This document shows, piece by piece, positions 36,047-45,946 of a stretch of 64,000 bases of DNA. The notes under the pieces are model-generated. The model saw only the letters and a program-made list of their open reading frames with translations. It searched no databases and was not told where the DNA came from. Position 1 is the stretch's first letter; the number at the start of each line of letters is the position of its first letter. The position numbers and the translations under genes are program-made. The stretch is from Deltaproteobacteria bacterium (GTDB lineage Bacteria > Myxococcota_A > Polyangia > JAAYKL01). The DNA lies in the NCBI GenBank assembly GCA_029565915.1, contig JAKQNG010000296.1, forward strand, positions 1-64,000, given 5' to 3'.

Positions 36047-37377
36047 AGGTCATCCCGGACGCAGCGGATGGCCCCGTCGGCGGACTTGTCCCGCAGGGTC
36101 CGATGCCCGGAGGAAAAGTCCACAATCCACCCTTCTTCATACGGAAAAAGAGCGCGCGCCGTGGAGGTCCAGAAGGGCAACGGCGGGGTCTGTGGAAACA
36201 GGTCCGACTGAATGGACGGATCGTTGAAGCGGTAATCCACAATGCTCGCCAGCTCCACTGCATCAGGCAGTCGCCAGTCCGTATGTCCCGCGAAGTCGAG
36301 CGTTGCGCAATACAGGAGCGCCCCTTCCCAGTTGGCTTCCAGAATCGTTCCCTGTGCGCAGTCCTCCGCCGCGAGGCCCGCCGCACATCCCTGCCAGGTG
36401 AGCTGATTGGTGCTGTCCGTGACGATTCGTTCTCCGGACACATTGGAACCTGTGAGGGTGCGCCCGGACGTCGGCATGCTCCGGACGCAGACGGCATACA
36501 CGTCGTAGTAGGTATTGGATTTGGCCAGGGGCACGACATGGCCGTACTGGAAATTCACGGTCCATGCAAAGTCCGATTGGCCCGACTGAGTGGTGGAGGT
36601 CCAGAAGCGGTCGGCCCGGAACGTGGTGAATACATATGCCGCATCAAACATGTACACATAGGAAGGCCTGCCCAGATTGACAATGGACATGAGCTCGTAC
36701 ACATCGGGCAGGCGCCAGTCGTTGTATCCGGCGTGATACAGATCACTGCAACGGTTGCGCGCATCTTCCCAGAATACCCAGGGTTCATACCAGATGCCGG
36801 TAGTCTGCCACATGAGCCCGGTTACCAGATCCGTCACCGTGGCAGGAGCGGCCGTTTCCGTATCGCCTGTGTCCGTGTCCACAGGAAACCGCTGGTCGAT
36901 GGTGTGAGTCACATCCCAACCATGCTGCGCATCCTGACCGGCAAATGGGCTGTCGTCCAGCGGGCAGGAAATGGATTCCACATCGCTGTAACAGACTCGC
37001 ATGTACGTGTCGGCCAGCGGAAAGTGAGGTCCGGGCGGATTGCACGAAGCGTCGTCGCATCCCGGCGACACACAGTGGCCATCCACGCATATGTCGAGGG
37101 GATATTCCGGCGTCGTTGTCAGCGCGCAGGGCGAAAAATCCGCGAGTCCCCGGCACTGGGTATCCGTTTCCGTATCGTCCTGCGTCGCCGTATCCATCCC
37201 GGTGTCGCTCTGCGTGTCCGTGCTGTCCTGCGTCGCCGTGTCTGTTTCCGTGTCATCCGTGTTCGAAACGTTCGTATCATCCGTCGAGGTGTCCGTATCA
37301 AAGGCTTGCGCGTCCGGCAGGTGCAAATCGGCGCAACCACATACAATCACCATCAGGACAAAATGAATGCGCATCAT
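36043..37377 (-). CDS. DUF1566 lipoprotein, paralogue 2
   Basis: Same architecture; two DUF1566-like repeats; 4-bp overlap with neighbours. Confidence 0.85.
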   Translation of the reverse strand: MMRIHFVLMVIVCGCADLHLPDAQAFDTDTSTDDTNVSNTDDTETDTATQDSTDTQSDTGMDTATQDDTETDTQCRGLADFSPCALTTTPEYPLDICVDGHCVSPGCDDASCNPPGPHFPLADTYMRVCYSDVESISCPLDDSPFAGQDAQHGWDVTHTIDQRFPVDTDTGDTETAAPATVTDLVTGLMWQTTGIWYEPWVFWEDARNRCSDLYHAGYNDWRLPDVYELMSIVNLGRPSYVYMFDAAYVFTTFRADRFWTSTTQSGQSDFAWTVNFQYGHVVPLAKSNTYYDVYAVCVRSMPTSGRTLTGSNVSGERIVTDSTNQLTWQGCAAGLAAEDCAQGTILEANWEGALLYCATLDFAGHTDWRLPDAVELASIVDYRFNDPSIQSDLFPQTPPLPFWTSTARALFPYEEGWIVDFSSGHRTLRDKSADGAIRCVRDDL

Positions 37378-38834
37378 TTTCCTCCACCTGCACAGCGTCC
37401 GTCGGAAACATTGCAGACGCCACTGATGCAGACCGGGTCATCCATGCAGAGAAATCCCTCTTCCAGGCCGCCGCGCACACAGCGGACAAATGCGTAGGCA
37501 AAGACCTTGAGCTTGGCGGACTCAACCCCGTCAGCAAAATCAATTCCGCGGGCATATTGGGGTAATGCGGCGTTGGTGGTGGACGACCAGAACATCGATT
37601 CGGTGGGTGTGGCCGGAAACAGCGTTTCATCCAGCCCGGCGTCCCTTCGACTGTGGTGGACAATGCTCCGCAGCTCGGTCACGTCGGGCAGTCGCCAGTC
37701 GGAAAATCCCCCGTGGGACAGGTCCGCGCAGTAATGAATGGCGCCTTCATGGTCGAACGTGGCCGATGTGCCGGTGCATGCGGCGCCGGAGCGCCCGGCA
37801 ACACATCCCTGCCACGAAAGGCCCGTCGCGCTGTCCTCCACCACCCGTCCCTCGGGCGGCGACAGCACGGTCCAGTGTCTGGCCGAGGCGGGCAGGCCGC
37901 TGATGCAGAGAATTTTTTTCAGTTGGGATTTCGGTGTGGAACCGGTTGTTCCGGTCGCCAGCGCCAGGCTCCACGCCGCGTTGACGGAAGCAACCGTTGT
38001 GGAAGACGACCAGTAGTACCCGCTGGACGATGCGGTGGGAAACGCGTCCGGGTTTACGGCCGGGTTGCTCACGCCCGGATTCACAAGGGAGTGCAGCTCG
38101 AACTCATCGGGCAATCGCCAGTCTGACCGTCCGCCCCATTCCAGATCGGCACAATACATTACCGCGTCGCCCCATGTCCGGGTGTCGTCCATGCCGTTCG
38201 CACAGAGGCTTCCCGTACGCCCTGCCGGGCAACCCTGCCAGACCAGGCGGGTGACCGTGTCTTCCACTATCGGTTCTTCCGGCTCTGTTTCACTCCTCAG
38301 AAAGCGGGTTGCTGCTCCGTGCACAACGTCCCATCCCCATTCCGCGTCCTGTCCGGTAAGAATATCTCCGGGCGTCGCGCACGATATCGTCGAAGCATCG
38401 TTGTAGCAGATGCGCTGTCCCGTGTCCGGGAGCCGGAAATGAGGGCCCGGTGCGTTGCAAAGGGACGTGCCGCAACCAGGCGACTGACAGGTGCCGTCAA
38501 TGCAGATGTCGTAGTCCCGGTCGGGAGCGGTGATGATCCGGCACGGAGCGAAGTCGTCGATGTCGCTGCACTGCGTGTCCGTGTCCGCCGGTTCGTTGGA
38601 ATCGGTATCCGTATCCAATCCGGTATCCGAATCTGAATCGGTGTCCGCATCGGCATCTGTATCCGCGTCGGCGGCTGGTTCCGAATCACTGTCTGTGTCG
38701 GCGTCTGTGTCGGCGTCAGCCTCCGATGGCGTGTCCGTATCAAACGTCCGCATATCGGGCAGTTTCAGGTTTCCGCAGGCGGCAAAGAAGCAGCCCGCCG
38801 TCAATATCGTCCATGTGGCCGTTGTGTGCTGCAT
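37374..38834 (-). CDS. DUF1566 lipoprotein, paralogue 3
   Basis: Same architecture; long (DADTDSDS)n linker; two DUF1566-like repeats. Confidence 0.85.
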   Translation of the reverse strand: MQHTTATWTILTAGCFFAACGNLKLPDMRTFDTDTPSEADADTDADTDSDSEPAADADTDADADTDSDSDTGLDTDTDSNEPADTDTQCSDIDDFAPCRIITAPDRDYDICIDGTCQSPGCGTSLCNAPGPHFRLPDTGQRICYNDASTISCATPGDILTGQDAEWGWDVVHGAATRFLRSETEPEEPIVEDTVTRLVWQGCPAGRTGSLCANGMDDTRTWGDAVMYCADLEWGGRSDWRLPDEFELHSLVNPGVSNPAVNPDAFPTASSSGYYWSSSTTVASVNAAWSLALATGTTGSTPKSQLKKILCISGLPASARHWTVLSPPEGRVVEDSATGLSWQGCVAGRSGAACTGTSATFDHEGAIHYCADLSHGGFSDWRLPDVTELRSIVHHSRRDAGLDETLFPATPTESMFWSSTTNAALPQYARGIDFADGVESAKLKVFAYAFVRCVRGGLEEGFLCMDDPVCISGVCNVSDGRCAGGGK

Positions 38835-39934
38835 CAGAATGAAATTGTCACGCCTCCGGGAGCGGGAACGACGCGTGTCGCCGCATCCGGTTGTTCCTTC
38901 TTGTTGCGCGAGGCCACAAACAGGGCTGCCGCCGTCACGGCGAAGGCGCTCGCCGCAATGCCCGAAACGAGTCCCACCGTGCGATTTCGATCATAGTGAC
39001 TGAGGGCGGTCTGCATGTCCGACCATGCGGCATCGTACCGGGCAACAAGATCCGGTTGCGGCGCATCCGGATTGATATCTTCTTCCACAGAGACGAACGT
39101 CTTGTTCGCCTCATTGAAATCCGTCCGGTTGCGTCCCGCCAGACCGTAAAACACCCCGCAGCCGATTCCTGCCACCACCGCCACTCCCGCGCTCACCCAC
39201 GCGGCGATGCGCATTTTTTTCTGCTTTTCGACAGTCGCTCGTTGCTTTGCGGAATCCTGCGTGATCGTCGGCGCGGATGAAAAATCCGTGTTCTCCTGGG
39301 GCGGTGTCTGTGTCTGCGCAACCGGCAGCGGAGCTTCCTGCGCCGGCAGGGTCAGCACCACGGCAACTGTTTCCCGGGAAAGCACCTGCACCGTTTTCTC
39401 GATGTGCCGATCATCAATCGTCGCGGTTACCGTATGGCTTCCCGGATCCACCATGATTCGCAAAGGAAGCGGACTGTGTCCGGCTTCGCGACCGTCCACG
39501 GAAATCATCGCGCCGCCCGGATCCGAGGTCACTTCCAGAATCGCTACCAGATTGTTGATCTCCGCGCGCATCTTCTGCGCCGCGTCCTTCATCGCGTTAT
39601 CGAGGACGTCGCCGAAATCCGCTTCCAGCCGATCGAGAGTTGTCAGGGCCTCGTTGTAGCGGGAGGTCACCTTGTACACGTTGGCCAGATTGAACACGCA
39701 GGTCTTTGTGGGATACAGGCGGTCGGAGGCTTCGAATTCCATGGCCGCCGCGTCGTATTTTTCGGCTTTGAACAAGGACAGAGCAGCCTTGAAGTGTTTC
39801 TGGGATTCGTCTTTTACGGCGCTTGAATCTGCCGTCGCAAGGGAAGTTTCCTGACAGATACCCGCAGCGCCACAAAGCAGACACAGCAGCGCGACCGTCG
39901 CGCCGATCCGTCGTGACCAGGTGTTTTGTTTCAT
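38834..39934 (-). CDS. TPR-like/PEGA domain protein
   Basis: Signal peptide, TPR-like region, PEGA-like SDPGGAMISVDGREAGHSPLPLRIMVDPGSHTV, C-terminal TM helices. Confidence 0.75.
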   Translation of the reverse strand: MKQNTWSRRIGATVALLCLLCGAAGICQETSLATADSSAVKDESQKHFKAALSLFKAEKYDAAAMEFEASDRLYPTKTCVFNLANVYKVTSRYNEALTTLDRLEADFGDVLDNAMKDAAQKMRAEINNLVAILEVTSDPGGAMISVDGREAGHSPLPLRIMVDPGSHTVTATIDDRHIEKTVQVLSRETVAVVLTLPAQEAPLPVAQTQTPPQENTDFSSAPTITQDSAKQRATVEKQKKMRIAAWVSAGVAVVAGIGCGVFYGLAGRNRTDFNEANKTFVSVEEDINPDAPQPDLVARYDAAWSDMQTALSHYDRNRTVGLVSGIAASAFAVTAAALFVASRNKKEQPDAATRVVPAPGGVTISF

Positions 39935-41457
39935 TCGAACTCCTCGGAAATCATGGCGCCGCGGCGATCTTCCCGAATCGTCGATCCGGTGGCGGCTTTT
40001 TTCCCTCCGTCCGCGCGGGTCGGACGGGAGGGCTTGCGCACGGGTTGCACGGCCGGATCCGCAGAAACGGGCTCCTCGTTCAGGAGCGGCTTCCACACGG
40101 CTTCCACAGTCAGGTTCTTTTCGGGAATCACGGAGATGACAAACGGTTCCATGCCATCCGCTTCCACGCGCAGAGGAACGATGGTGGCTCCCTTTTTCAC
40201 GCGGAATGGATTCATCGGCACCGGCGCGCCATCATACAGAATGCGTCCGCCTTCGGGTACATGGCGCACGTCGATCTGCACGCCTTCTGTCTCCGGAGAT
40301 GGAGAAACGGCTGGCATGGGAACGACGGCCGGTTCCATCCGATCGCCCCCGACCCCCATGAGCGCAAATGCCACCGCACCGCCGATGAGCACTGCCGCTG
40401 CAATGCTGATGAGGATGGGTTTGCGGACACGGGTGATTTTTGTGCCGGTCCATTCACCGGAGCGGGACTTGATCAGGTCCGCCAGAACGCTCGATGCGGA
40501 CGATCCTTCGCTCGGTTTTTCAGATCCGCCGATGTCGCCACCGGCCACTTCTGTCCGGATCTGCGTGGCGAGCATGAACATGCCCGACTCCCGGTTGTTG
40601 AACGCCTGGAGTTTTTTCAGCTCATTGAGCATCTCCTGCGCGCTCTGACAGCGATCCGCCGGATCCTTGGAGAGCTGGCGACGAACCAGGGCATCCACCT
40701 CCGGCGGTACCCCGGGATGGGTCTGCCGCAGGGATTGCGGCTCATCGTGCATGATGCTGACAAGCAGCATGTTGTAGTTATCGCCCCGGAACGGCAGATA
40801 GCCGGTGAGCATCTCGTAGAGAATGACCCCCATGGCGTAAATGTCCGTTCGGTGATCCACACTCATTCCCTTTGCCTGTTCCGGCGACATGTACGCCGGC
40901 GTGCCCAGCAGGGTTCCCGTGCGGGTGAGCCGGGTGCTGTCCTTCGGCTGTGCCATCTTGGAAATGCCGAAATCGATGAGCTTCACCGTTGGAGGGCCCG
41001 ATTCGTTGCGCACAAGAAAAATATTCGCGGGCTTCAGATCCCGGTGAACGACGCCCTTTTCGTGGGCCGCACCGAGGGCCAGCAGGGCCGGCTCCAGAAC
41101 GCCGCAGGCGGTTTCGATGCTGACAGGTCCCGTGCGTGTGAGCATGCTGTCAAGATCTTCACCTTCGAGATACTCCATCACCATGTAGGGCTCGTTGCGC
41201 GAAGTGACCCCCACATCCATGATGTCGATGATATTCCGATGGCCGATGGCGGCCGCGGTCTGGGCCTCCCGGTAGAAGCGTTTCAGCACGTCCCCGTCCG
41301 TGGCGAATTCCGCGTGCAGCAGCTTGACGGCCACGCGTTTTCCCACCACCAGATGACGACCTTCGTAAACGGCACCCATCCCGCCACGCCCGAGCAGACG
41401 GACAAGGACATATCTCTCGTCAAGTGTTTCGCCCGAATAATCGACGTCGTTTGTCAT
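39931..41457 (-). CDS. Hanks-type Ser/Thr protein kinase with TM helix and PEGA-like tail
   Basis: GRGGMGAVYEG, VHRDLKPANIFL, DFGISK, GTPAYMSPEQ; TM ILISIAAAVLIGGAVAFAL. Confidence 0.93.
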   Translation of the reverse strand: MTNDVDYSGETLDERYVLVRLLGRGGMGAVYEGRHLVVGKRVAVKLLHAEFATDGDVLKRFYREAQTAAAIGHRNIIDIMDVGVTSRNEPYMVMEYLEGEDLDSMLTRTGPVSIETACGVLEPALLALGAAHEKGVVHRDLKPANIFLVRNESGPPTVKLIDFGISKMAQPKDSTRLTRTGTLLGTPAYMSPEQAKGMSVDHRTDIYAMGVILYEMLTGYLPFRGDNYNMLLVSIMHDEPQSLRQTHPGVPPEVDALVRRQLSKDPADRCQSAQEMLNELKKLQAFNNRESGMFMLATQIRTEVAGGDIGGSEKPSEGSSASSVLADLIKSRSGEWTGTKITRVRKPILISIAAAVLIGGAVAFALMGVGGDRMEPAVVPMPAVSPSPETEGVQIDVRHVPEGGRILYDGAPVPMNPFRVKKGATIVPLRVEADGMEPFVISVIPEKNLTVEAVWKPLLNEEPVSADPAVQPVRKPSRPTRADGGKKAATGSTIREDRRGAMISEEFE

Positions 41458-41600
41458 TGAACAGGCCCTTCGCGCATGCAACCGCACATCAATGGGTTTA
41501 ACGGGACATGCAAAAAGTGTACTTCCTGTGATGGCAATGTCAAACGGCTGACGACAATTCCAGCCTCGCATGTGAACGGTCTCCGTGATATGTGTTCGAC

Positions 41601-44228
41601 ATGTTTCACCGAGGAATCCTTCTGATCCTGCTCTGTATTGTCGCCTTGCCCGCCGCGGCACAGGAACCGGACCCGAACGCGACACCTTCTTCCCCGGACG
41701 ATCTGGTTCCTCCTTCGCTCATCGAATATGTGGAGGCCACCTATCCCGAAGAGGCGCGCAAAAAGGGTGTGCAGGCGCAGGTGCTCGCGCAGATCAGCGT
41801 GGATGAAACGGGCGTGGTCACGGGCGTGGCGGTGGTGGAGTCGGCGGGAAAATCCTTTGACGACGCGGCGAAGGAGGCGATGTACCAGTTCCTGTTTACG
41901 CCGGCCACAAAGGGCGGCGAACCGGTTCCTTCAAAAGTTCTTTACCGCTACACGTTTTTTCTGACACCGGAGGCCGTCCCTCCGGACGAAGTGACGGAAC
42001 CGCTGCCCGCGGTACTGAAGGGCGTTGTCCGGGACATGGATGGACAGCCGGTGCCCGGAAGTGTCGTTTTACTCGTGGCAGCGGATGGCAGCGCACAGGA
42101 AAACTCCGCCGGCCTTCGCGCGGTGGCAGATGACAGCGGCGCCTTCGCGTTTGACAGCCTGCCTGCCGGCGCCTGGCAGCTCGACATCGTCGCACCCGGC
42201 TACCAGCCCCTTTCTTCGCAGGAAATCCTCGAAGAAGGGGAGTTGCGCGAAGTGCTGCTGCGCCTCGACGAAGAGACGAGCGACTACGAAACCGTCGTGC
42301 GGGCGCGCAAGCCGCCGAGGGAAGTGACCCGGCGCGAAATTACCCGGCGCGAAATCACCCGCATTCCGGGCACCGGTGGCGACGCCCTGCGCTCCGTGCA
42401 GAATCTGCCCGGCATGTCCCGGGCACCGGCCTTCAGCGGACAGCTCCTCGTCCGGGGCAGCGCGCCCGAAGACTCAAAATATTTCTTCGACCAGATGCCC
42501 ATTCCCATGCTGTACCACTTCGGCGGGCTCACCTCGGTCATCAATTCGGACCTGCTCGACCGCATCGATTTTTATCCGGGCAACTACTCCGTGCGGTACG
42601 GCGGCGCCACGGGCGGCATCGTGGATGTCTATCCCCGCGCACCGGCCACCGATCGATTTCACGGCTATGTGGACGCGGACCTGTGGGATGCCTCCGTCCT
42701 CGTTGAAACCCCCATCGGCGACAAATGGTCCATCGCCGTGTCCGCGAGGCGCAGTTACATCGACGCCATCCTGAACGCCGTCATGCCCGAGGAGGGCGGC
42801 TTTCAGTTCACCGTGGCGCCCCGCTACTGGGACTATCAGCTGGTGGCGGACTACCATCCCCATCACCGCGACAACCTGCGCCTGTTCGTCTTCGGATCGG
42901 ACGACAAGGCCATCTTCCTGTTCGGCAATCAGGTGGTCGGCAATCCCACCTTTACCGGCGGCATCACTTTCCACACCCTGTTCCATCAGGCCCAGCTGCG
43001 CTGGGAGCATCGCTTCAACCGCCATCTGACCAATGAGGCGAATATCGGCTTCGGCTACCAGGAAAGCGACAGTGCCGTGGGTGACCTGTTCCGGTTTGAC
43101 ACATGGGGTGTGCCGGTGTTTGTGCGCGACGAGTTCGAGTGGACGGCGGCCCGGCAGTTCATCCTGCGCATCGGCGTAGACACGCAGATGTACGGCTCGA
43201 AGTGGAACATCGTCTCCGCCACGGCCCTGCCCACGGAGGGCCAGCCCATGGATCCCATTGTGGCCGGCGGTGAACCGTTCACCTCCGACGGGAGCGGCTG
43301 GTTCATGTGGCCCGCCCTGTACGCGGAAGGTGAAGTGATTCCCCTGCCCGACCTGCGGATCATCCCCGGCCTGCGGCTCGCCTGGTTCGATCAGATCCAT
43401 CGCTTCGGCTTCGATCCGCGGCTCGTCGTGCGCTGGAAACTCCTTCGCCACACCACCGCCAAGGCGGGCGTCGGCCTGTTTCACCAGGCCCCCAACACCG
43501 CCGTGTCCGACCCCGAATTCGGCAATCCGGACCTGAAGCTGACAAAGGCCGTGCATTACAGTGCGGGCCTGGAACACGAAATTTCTCCCGTCATCGACAT
43601 CGGCATGGAGGGTTTCTACAAGCAGATTTTCGATCTGGTGGTGCCCGGCGAAAGCGGCGACAGCCAGATCCTCGGCGGCGGCGCGCTGCAGGGACCGCGC
43701 TATACCAACGAAGGGAAAGGCACCGTGTACGGGTTTGAGCTGCTGCTGCGCCATCGACCCACGGACCGATTCTTCGGCTGGGTCAGTTACACGTTCATGC
43801 AGAGCACCCGCATCGATCGGGCGGGCGAACCGCGGCGGCCCTTCGATTTCGATCAGACCCACATCCTCACCGTGGTGGCGAACCTGGTGCTGGGCCGCGG
43901 CTGGGAGGCCGGGGTGCGCTTCCGACTGGTGACCGGCAATCCCGACACGCCCGTTACGGGCGCCGTGTTTGACGCGGACTCGGATTCCTACTGGCCCGTG
44001 TACGGACCCGTCAACTCGGACCGGTTGCCGGCCTTCCACCAGCTCGATGTAAGGGTGGACAAAATCTGGACATTCAAACACCTGCAGTACTCGGTCTATG
44101 TGGACGTGCAGAACGTGTACAACCACAAAAACGTGGAAGGCTACGACTACGCCTACGACTACTCGGACAAGGTGTATTTCTACGGACTGCCCATTCTGCC
44201 CAGCGTGGGAATGAAACTCGAATATTGA
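41601..44228 (+). CDS. TonB-dependent receptor with N-terminal TonB C-terminal-like domain and carboxypeptidase regulatory-like domain
   Basis: N-terminal YPEEARKKGVQAQVLAQISVDETGVVTGVAVVESAG (TonB_C-like), VKGVVRDMDGQPVPG-type regulatory domain, plug GGDALRSVQNLPGMSR, outer-membrane barrel. Confidence 0.88.
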   Translation: MFHRGILLILLCIVALPAAAQEPDPNATPSSPDDLVPPSLIEYVEATYPEEARKKGVQAQVLAQISVDETGVVTGVAVVESAGKSFDDAAKEAMYQFLFTPATKGGEPVPSKVLYRYTFFLTPEAVPPDEVTEPLPAVLKGVVRDMDGQPVPGSVVLLVAADGSAQENSAGLRAVADDSGAFAFDSLPAGAWQLDIVAPGYQPLSSQEILEEGELREVLLRLDEETSDYETVVRARKPPREVTRREITRREITRIPGTGGDALRSVQNLPGMSRAPAFSGQLLVRGSAPEDSKYFFDQMPIPMLYHFGGLTSVINSDLLDRIDFYPGNYSVRYGGATGGIVDVYPRAPATDRFHGYVDADLWDASVLVETPIGDKWSIAVSARRSYIDAILNAVMPEEGGFQFTVAPRYWDYQLVADYHPHHRDNLRLFVFGSDDKAIFLFGNQVVGNPTFTGGITFHTLFHQAQLRWEHRFNRHLTNEANIGFGYQESDSAVGDLFRFDTWGVPVFVRDEFEWTAARQFILRIGVDTQMYGSKWNIVSATALPTEGQPMDPIVAGGEPFTSDGSGWFMWPALYAEGEVIPLPDLRIIPGLRLAWFDQIHRFGFDPRLVVRWKLLRHTTAKAGVGLFHQAPNTAVSDPEFGNPDLKLTKAVHYSAGLEHEISPVIDIGMEGFYKQIFDLVVPGESGDSQILGGGALQGPRYTNEGKGTVYGFELLLRHRPTDRFFGWVSYTFMQSTRIDRAGEPRRPFDFDQTHILTVVANLVLGRGWEAGVRFRLVTGNPDTPVTGAVFDADSDSYWPVYGPVNSDRLPAFHQLDVRVDKIWTFKHLQYSVYVDVQNVYNHKNVEGYDYAYDYSDKVYFYGLPILPSVGMKLEY

Positions 44229-44238
44229 AAGGACTGCC

Positions 44239-45534
44239 ATGACCACCATCCTGATCCGCAACGGCCGGGTCATCGATCCGTCCTGTGGAAAGGACGCCAT
44301 CGCCGATCTGTTCATTGAAGACGGGCAGATCGTCGGCACACCTTCCCTGTCCCCTTCCACCATCATCGATGCAGCGGGCCTCTGGGTGGTTCCGGGCCTC
44401 ATCGACGTCCACGTGCACCTGCGGGAGCCGGGCGCTGAACACAAGGAGACCATCGAGACCGGCACCGCCGCTGCGGCCGCCGGCGGCTTCACCACGGTCA
44501 TTGCCATGCCCAATACGACCCCCTGCGCGGACAACCCCGACGTGTTGAAAATGGTCATGGAAAAGGCGGCCTCTCTTGGCGGCACGCGGGTGATTCAATC
44601 CTGCGCCATCACCGTGGGACGTCGCGGCGAGCAGGTGGTCGACATGGCCGCCATCAAAAAGGAGACGGGCGTTTTCGTTTTTACCGACGACGGCGACGGC
44701 GTGGAGAGCGACGCCGTCATGGAAGACGCGCTGTGCAGGGCGGTGCCGCTTTGCGCAATTCTCAGCCAGCATTCCGAATTCGCACGCATTTCAAAAAAGG
44801 CGGCACTCCATGAAGGCGAAGTGTCTGCCGTGTTGAAGCTCGCCGGCCAGCCCGTGGCCTCGGAATATGAGATGGTGGCGCGGGACATCGCTCTGGTAAA
44901 GAAGACCGGTGGACGCCTGCACGTCAGCCATATCTCCAGCGCTGAGGCCATCGATGCGGTCCGGCGGGCCAGGGAGGAGGGCCTGCCCGTCACCGCGGAA
45001 GTCACCCCCCATCATCTGCACCTGACGGACGACACCGTGGGCGAGGCCGGCACCATGGCCAAGGTCGCCCCACCCCTGCGGCCACTCCACCACGTGGAAG
45101 CCTGTCGCGCGGCTCTGGCGGACGGCACCATTGACGTCATTGCCACGGATCACGCGCCCCACACCATTGCAGACAAGGCGGGCAGCATGGAGAAGGCGTC
45201 CTTCGGCATGGTGGGGCTCGAAATCGCGGTTCCCATGATTCTCGCGCTGGTCAAAGACAATGTCCTTACGCCATCGCGGATGATCGACGCCATGAGCTGT
45301 GCGCCGGCCCGGATCTTCGGTATTCCCGGCGGCACGCTGGCGCCCGGCGCCGCAGCGGACATTACGCTCATCGATCCGGACGATCCGTTTGACATCGATC
45401 CGCGCACCTTCCGGTCCAAGGGAATCAACACGCCGTTTGCGGGATATCACGCAACCGGTCGCGCCGTCTGCACCATCGTGGGCGGGCGGATCATCTACCG
45501 GACCGGCCGGGCTGCGCAGACACCCGGAAGTTGA
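44239..45534 (+). CDS. pyrC: Dihydroorotase
   Basis: GLIDVHVHLREPGAEHKETIETGTAAAAAGGFTTV, ATDHAPHT. Confidence 0.95.
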   Translation: MTTILIRNGRVIDPSCGKDAIADLFIEDGQIVGTPSLSPSTIIDAAGLWVVPGLIDVHVHLREPGAEHKETIETGTAAAAAGGFTTVIAMPNTTPCADNPDVLKMVMEKAASLGGTRVIQSCAITVGRRGEQVVDMAAIKKETGVFVFTDDGDGVESDAVMEDALCRAVPLCAILSQHSEFARISKKAALHEGEVSAVLKLAGQPVASEYEMVARDIALVKKTGGRLHVSHISSAEAIDAVRRAREEGLPVTAEVTPHHLHLTDDTVGEAGTMAKVAPPLRPLHHVEACRAALADGTIDVIATDHAPHTIADKAGSMEKASFGMVGLEIAVPMILALVKDNVLTPSRMIDAMSCAPARIFGIPGGTLAPGAAADITLIDPDDPFDIDPRTFRSKGINTPFAGYHATGRAVCTIVGGRIIYRTGRAAQTPGS

Positions 45535-45609
45535 AATCGCTCCTGTCGCATGGGAATCGACCCTGTTGCGGCAATTGACGTTTCGAGGCATTCCCACTAA
45601 ATTGTCCCT

Positions 45610-45858
45610 GTGGCCATTATCGCAGATCAGCTTTCTCCCCTTCTGTTCTGGGACGTTGCCCCGGAGTCCTTTTACTGGGAGCAGCATCGTCGCTGGTTGG
45701 TGCAGCGCGTGCTGGAACGAGGCAGATGGGAAGACTGGTTGCTGGTCAGTTCCGAACTCTCCTCAGATGAAATTCGAAAACTGGAACCCTCCTTGAAACT
45801 GGCACCCCGGGAGCGCCGGTTCCTGTCGATCTGGTTGCAACGCAACAATGCACACTGA
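45610..45858 (+). CDS. Small DUF6922-like protein, possible orphan antitoxin
   Basis: 82-aa ORF MAIIADQLSPLLFWDVAPESFYWEQHRRWLVQRVLERGRWEDW; its 3' end overlaps a truncated downstream ORF. Confidence 0.5.
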   Translation: MAIIADQLSPLLFWDVAPESFYWEQHRRWLVQRVLERGRWEDWLLVSSELSSDEIRKLEPSLKLAPRERRFLSIWLQRNNAH

Positions 45859-45916
45859 ACCGGTCACGAAGGATGAGATGGAGATTCTGGCAACGGAACT
45901 TATTCAGAGAGCTTGA
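45848..45916 (+). pseudogene. N-terminal remnant of an AbiEii-like nucleotidyltransferase toxin
   Basis: MHTEPVTKDEMEILATELIQRA then stop; resembles the N-terminus of AbiEii-type NTases that follow such small genes. Confidence 0.4.
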
Positions 45917-45946
45917 GGTCCGGCCTGTCACGGATGCCGGGGCCAG

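Noticed and set aside
42474-44585. 703-aa minus-strand ORF opposite the TonB-dependent receptor and pyrC
   Set aside because: Spans two confident plus-strand genes; no domain signal
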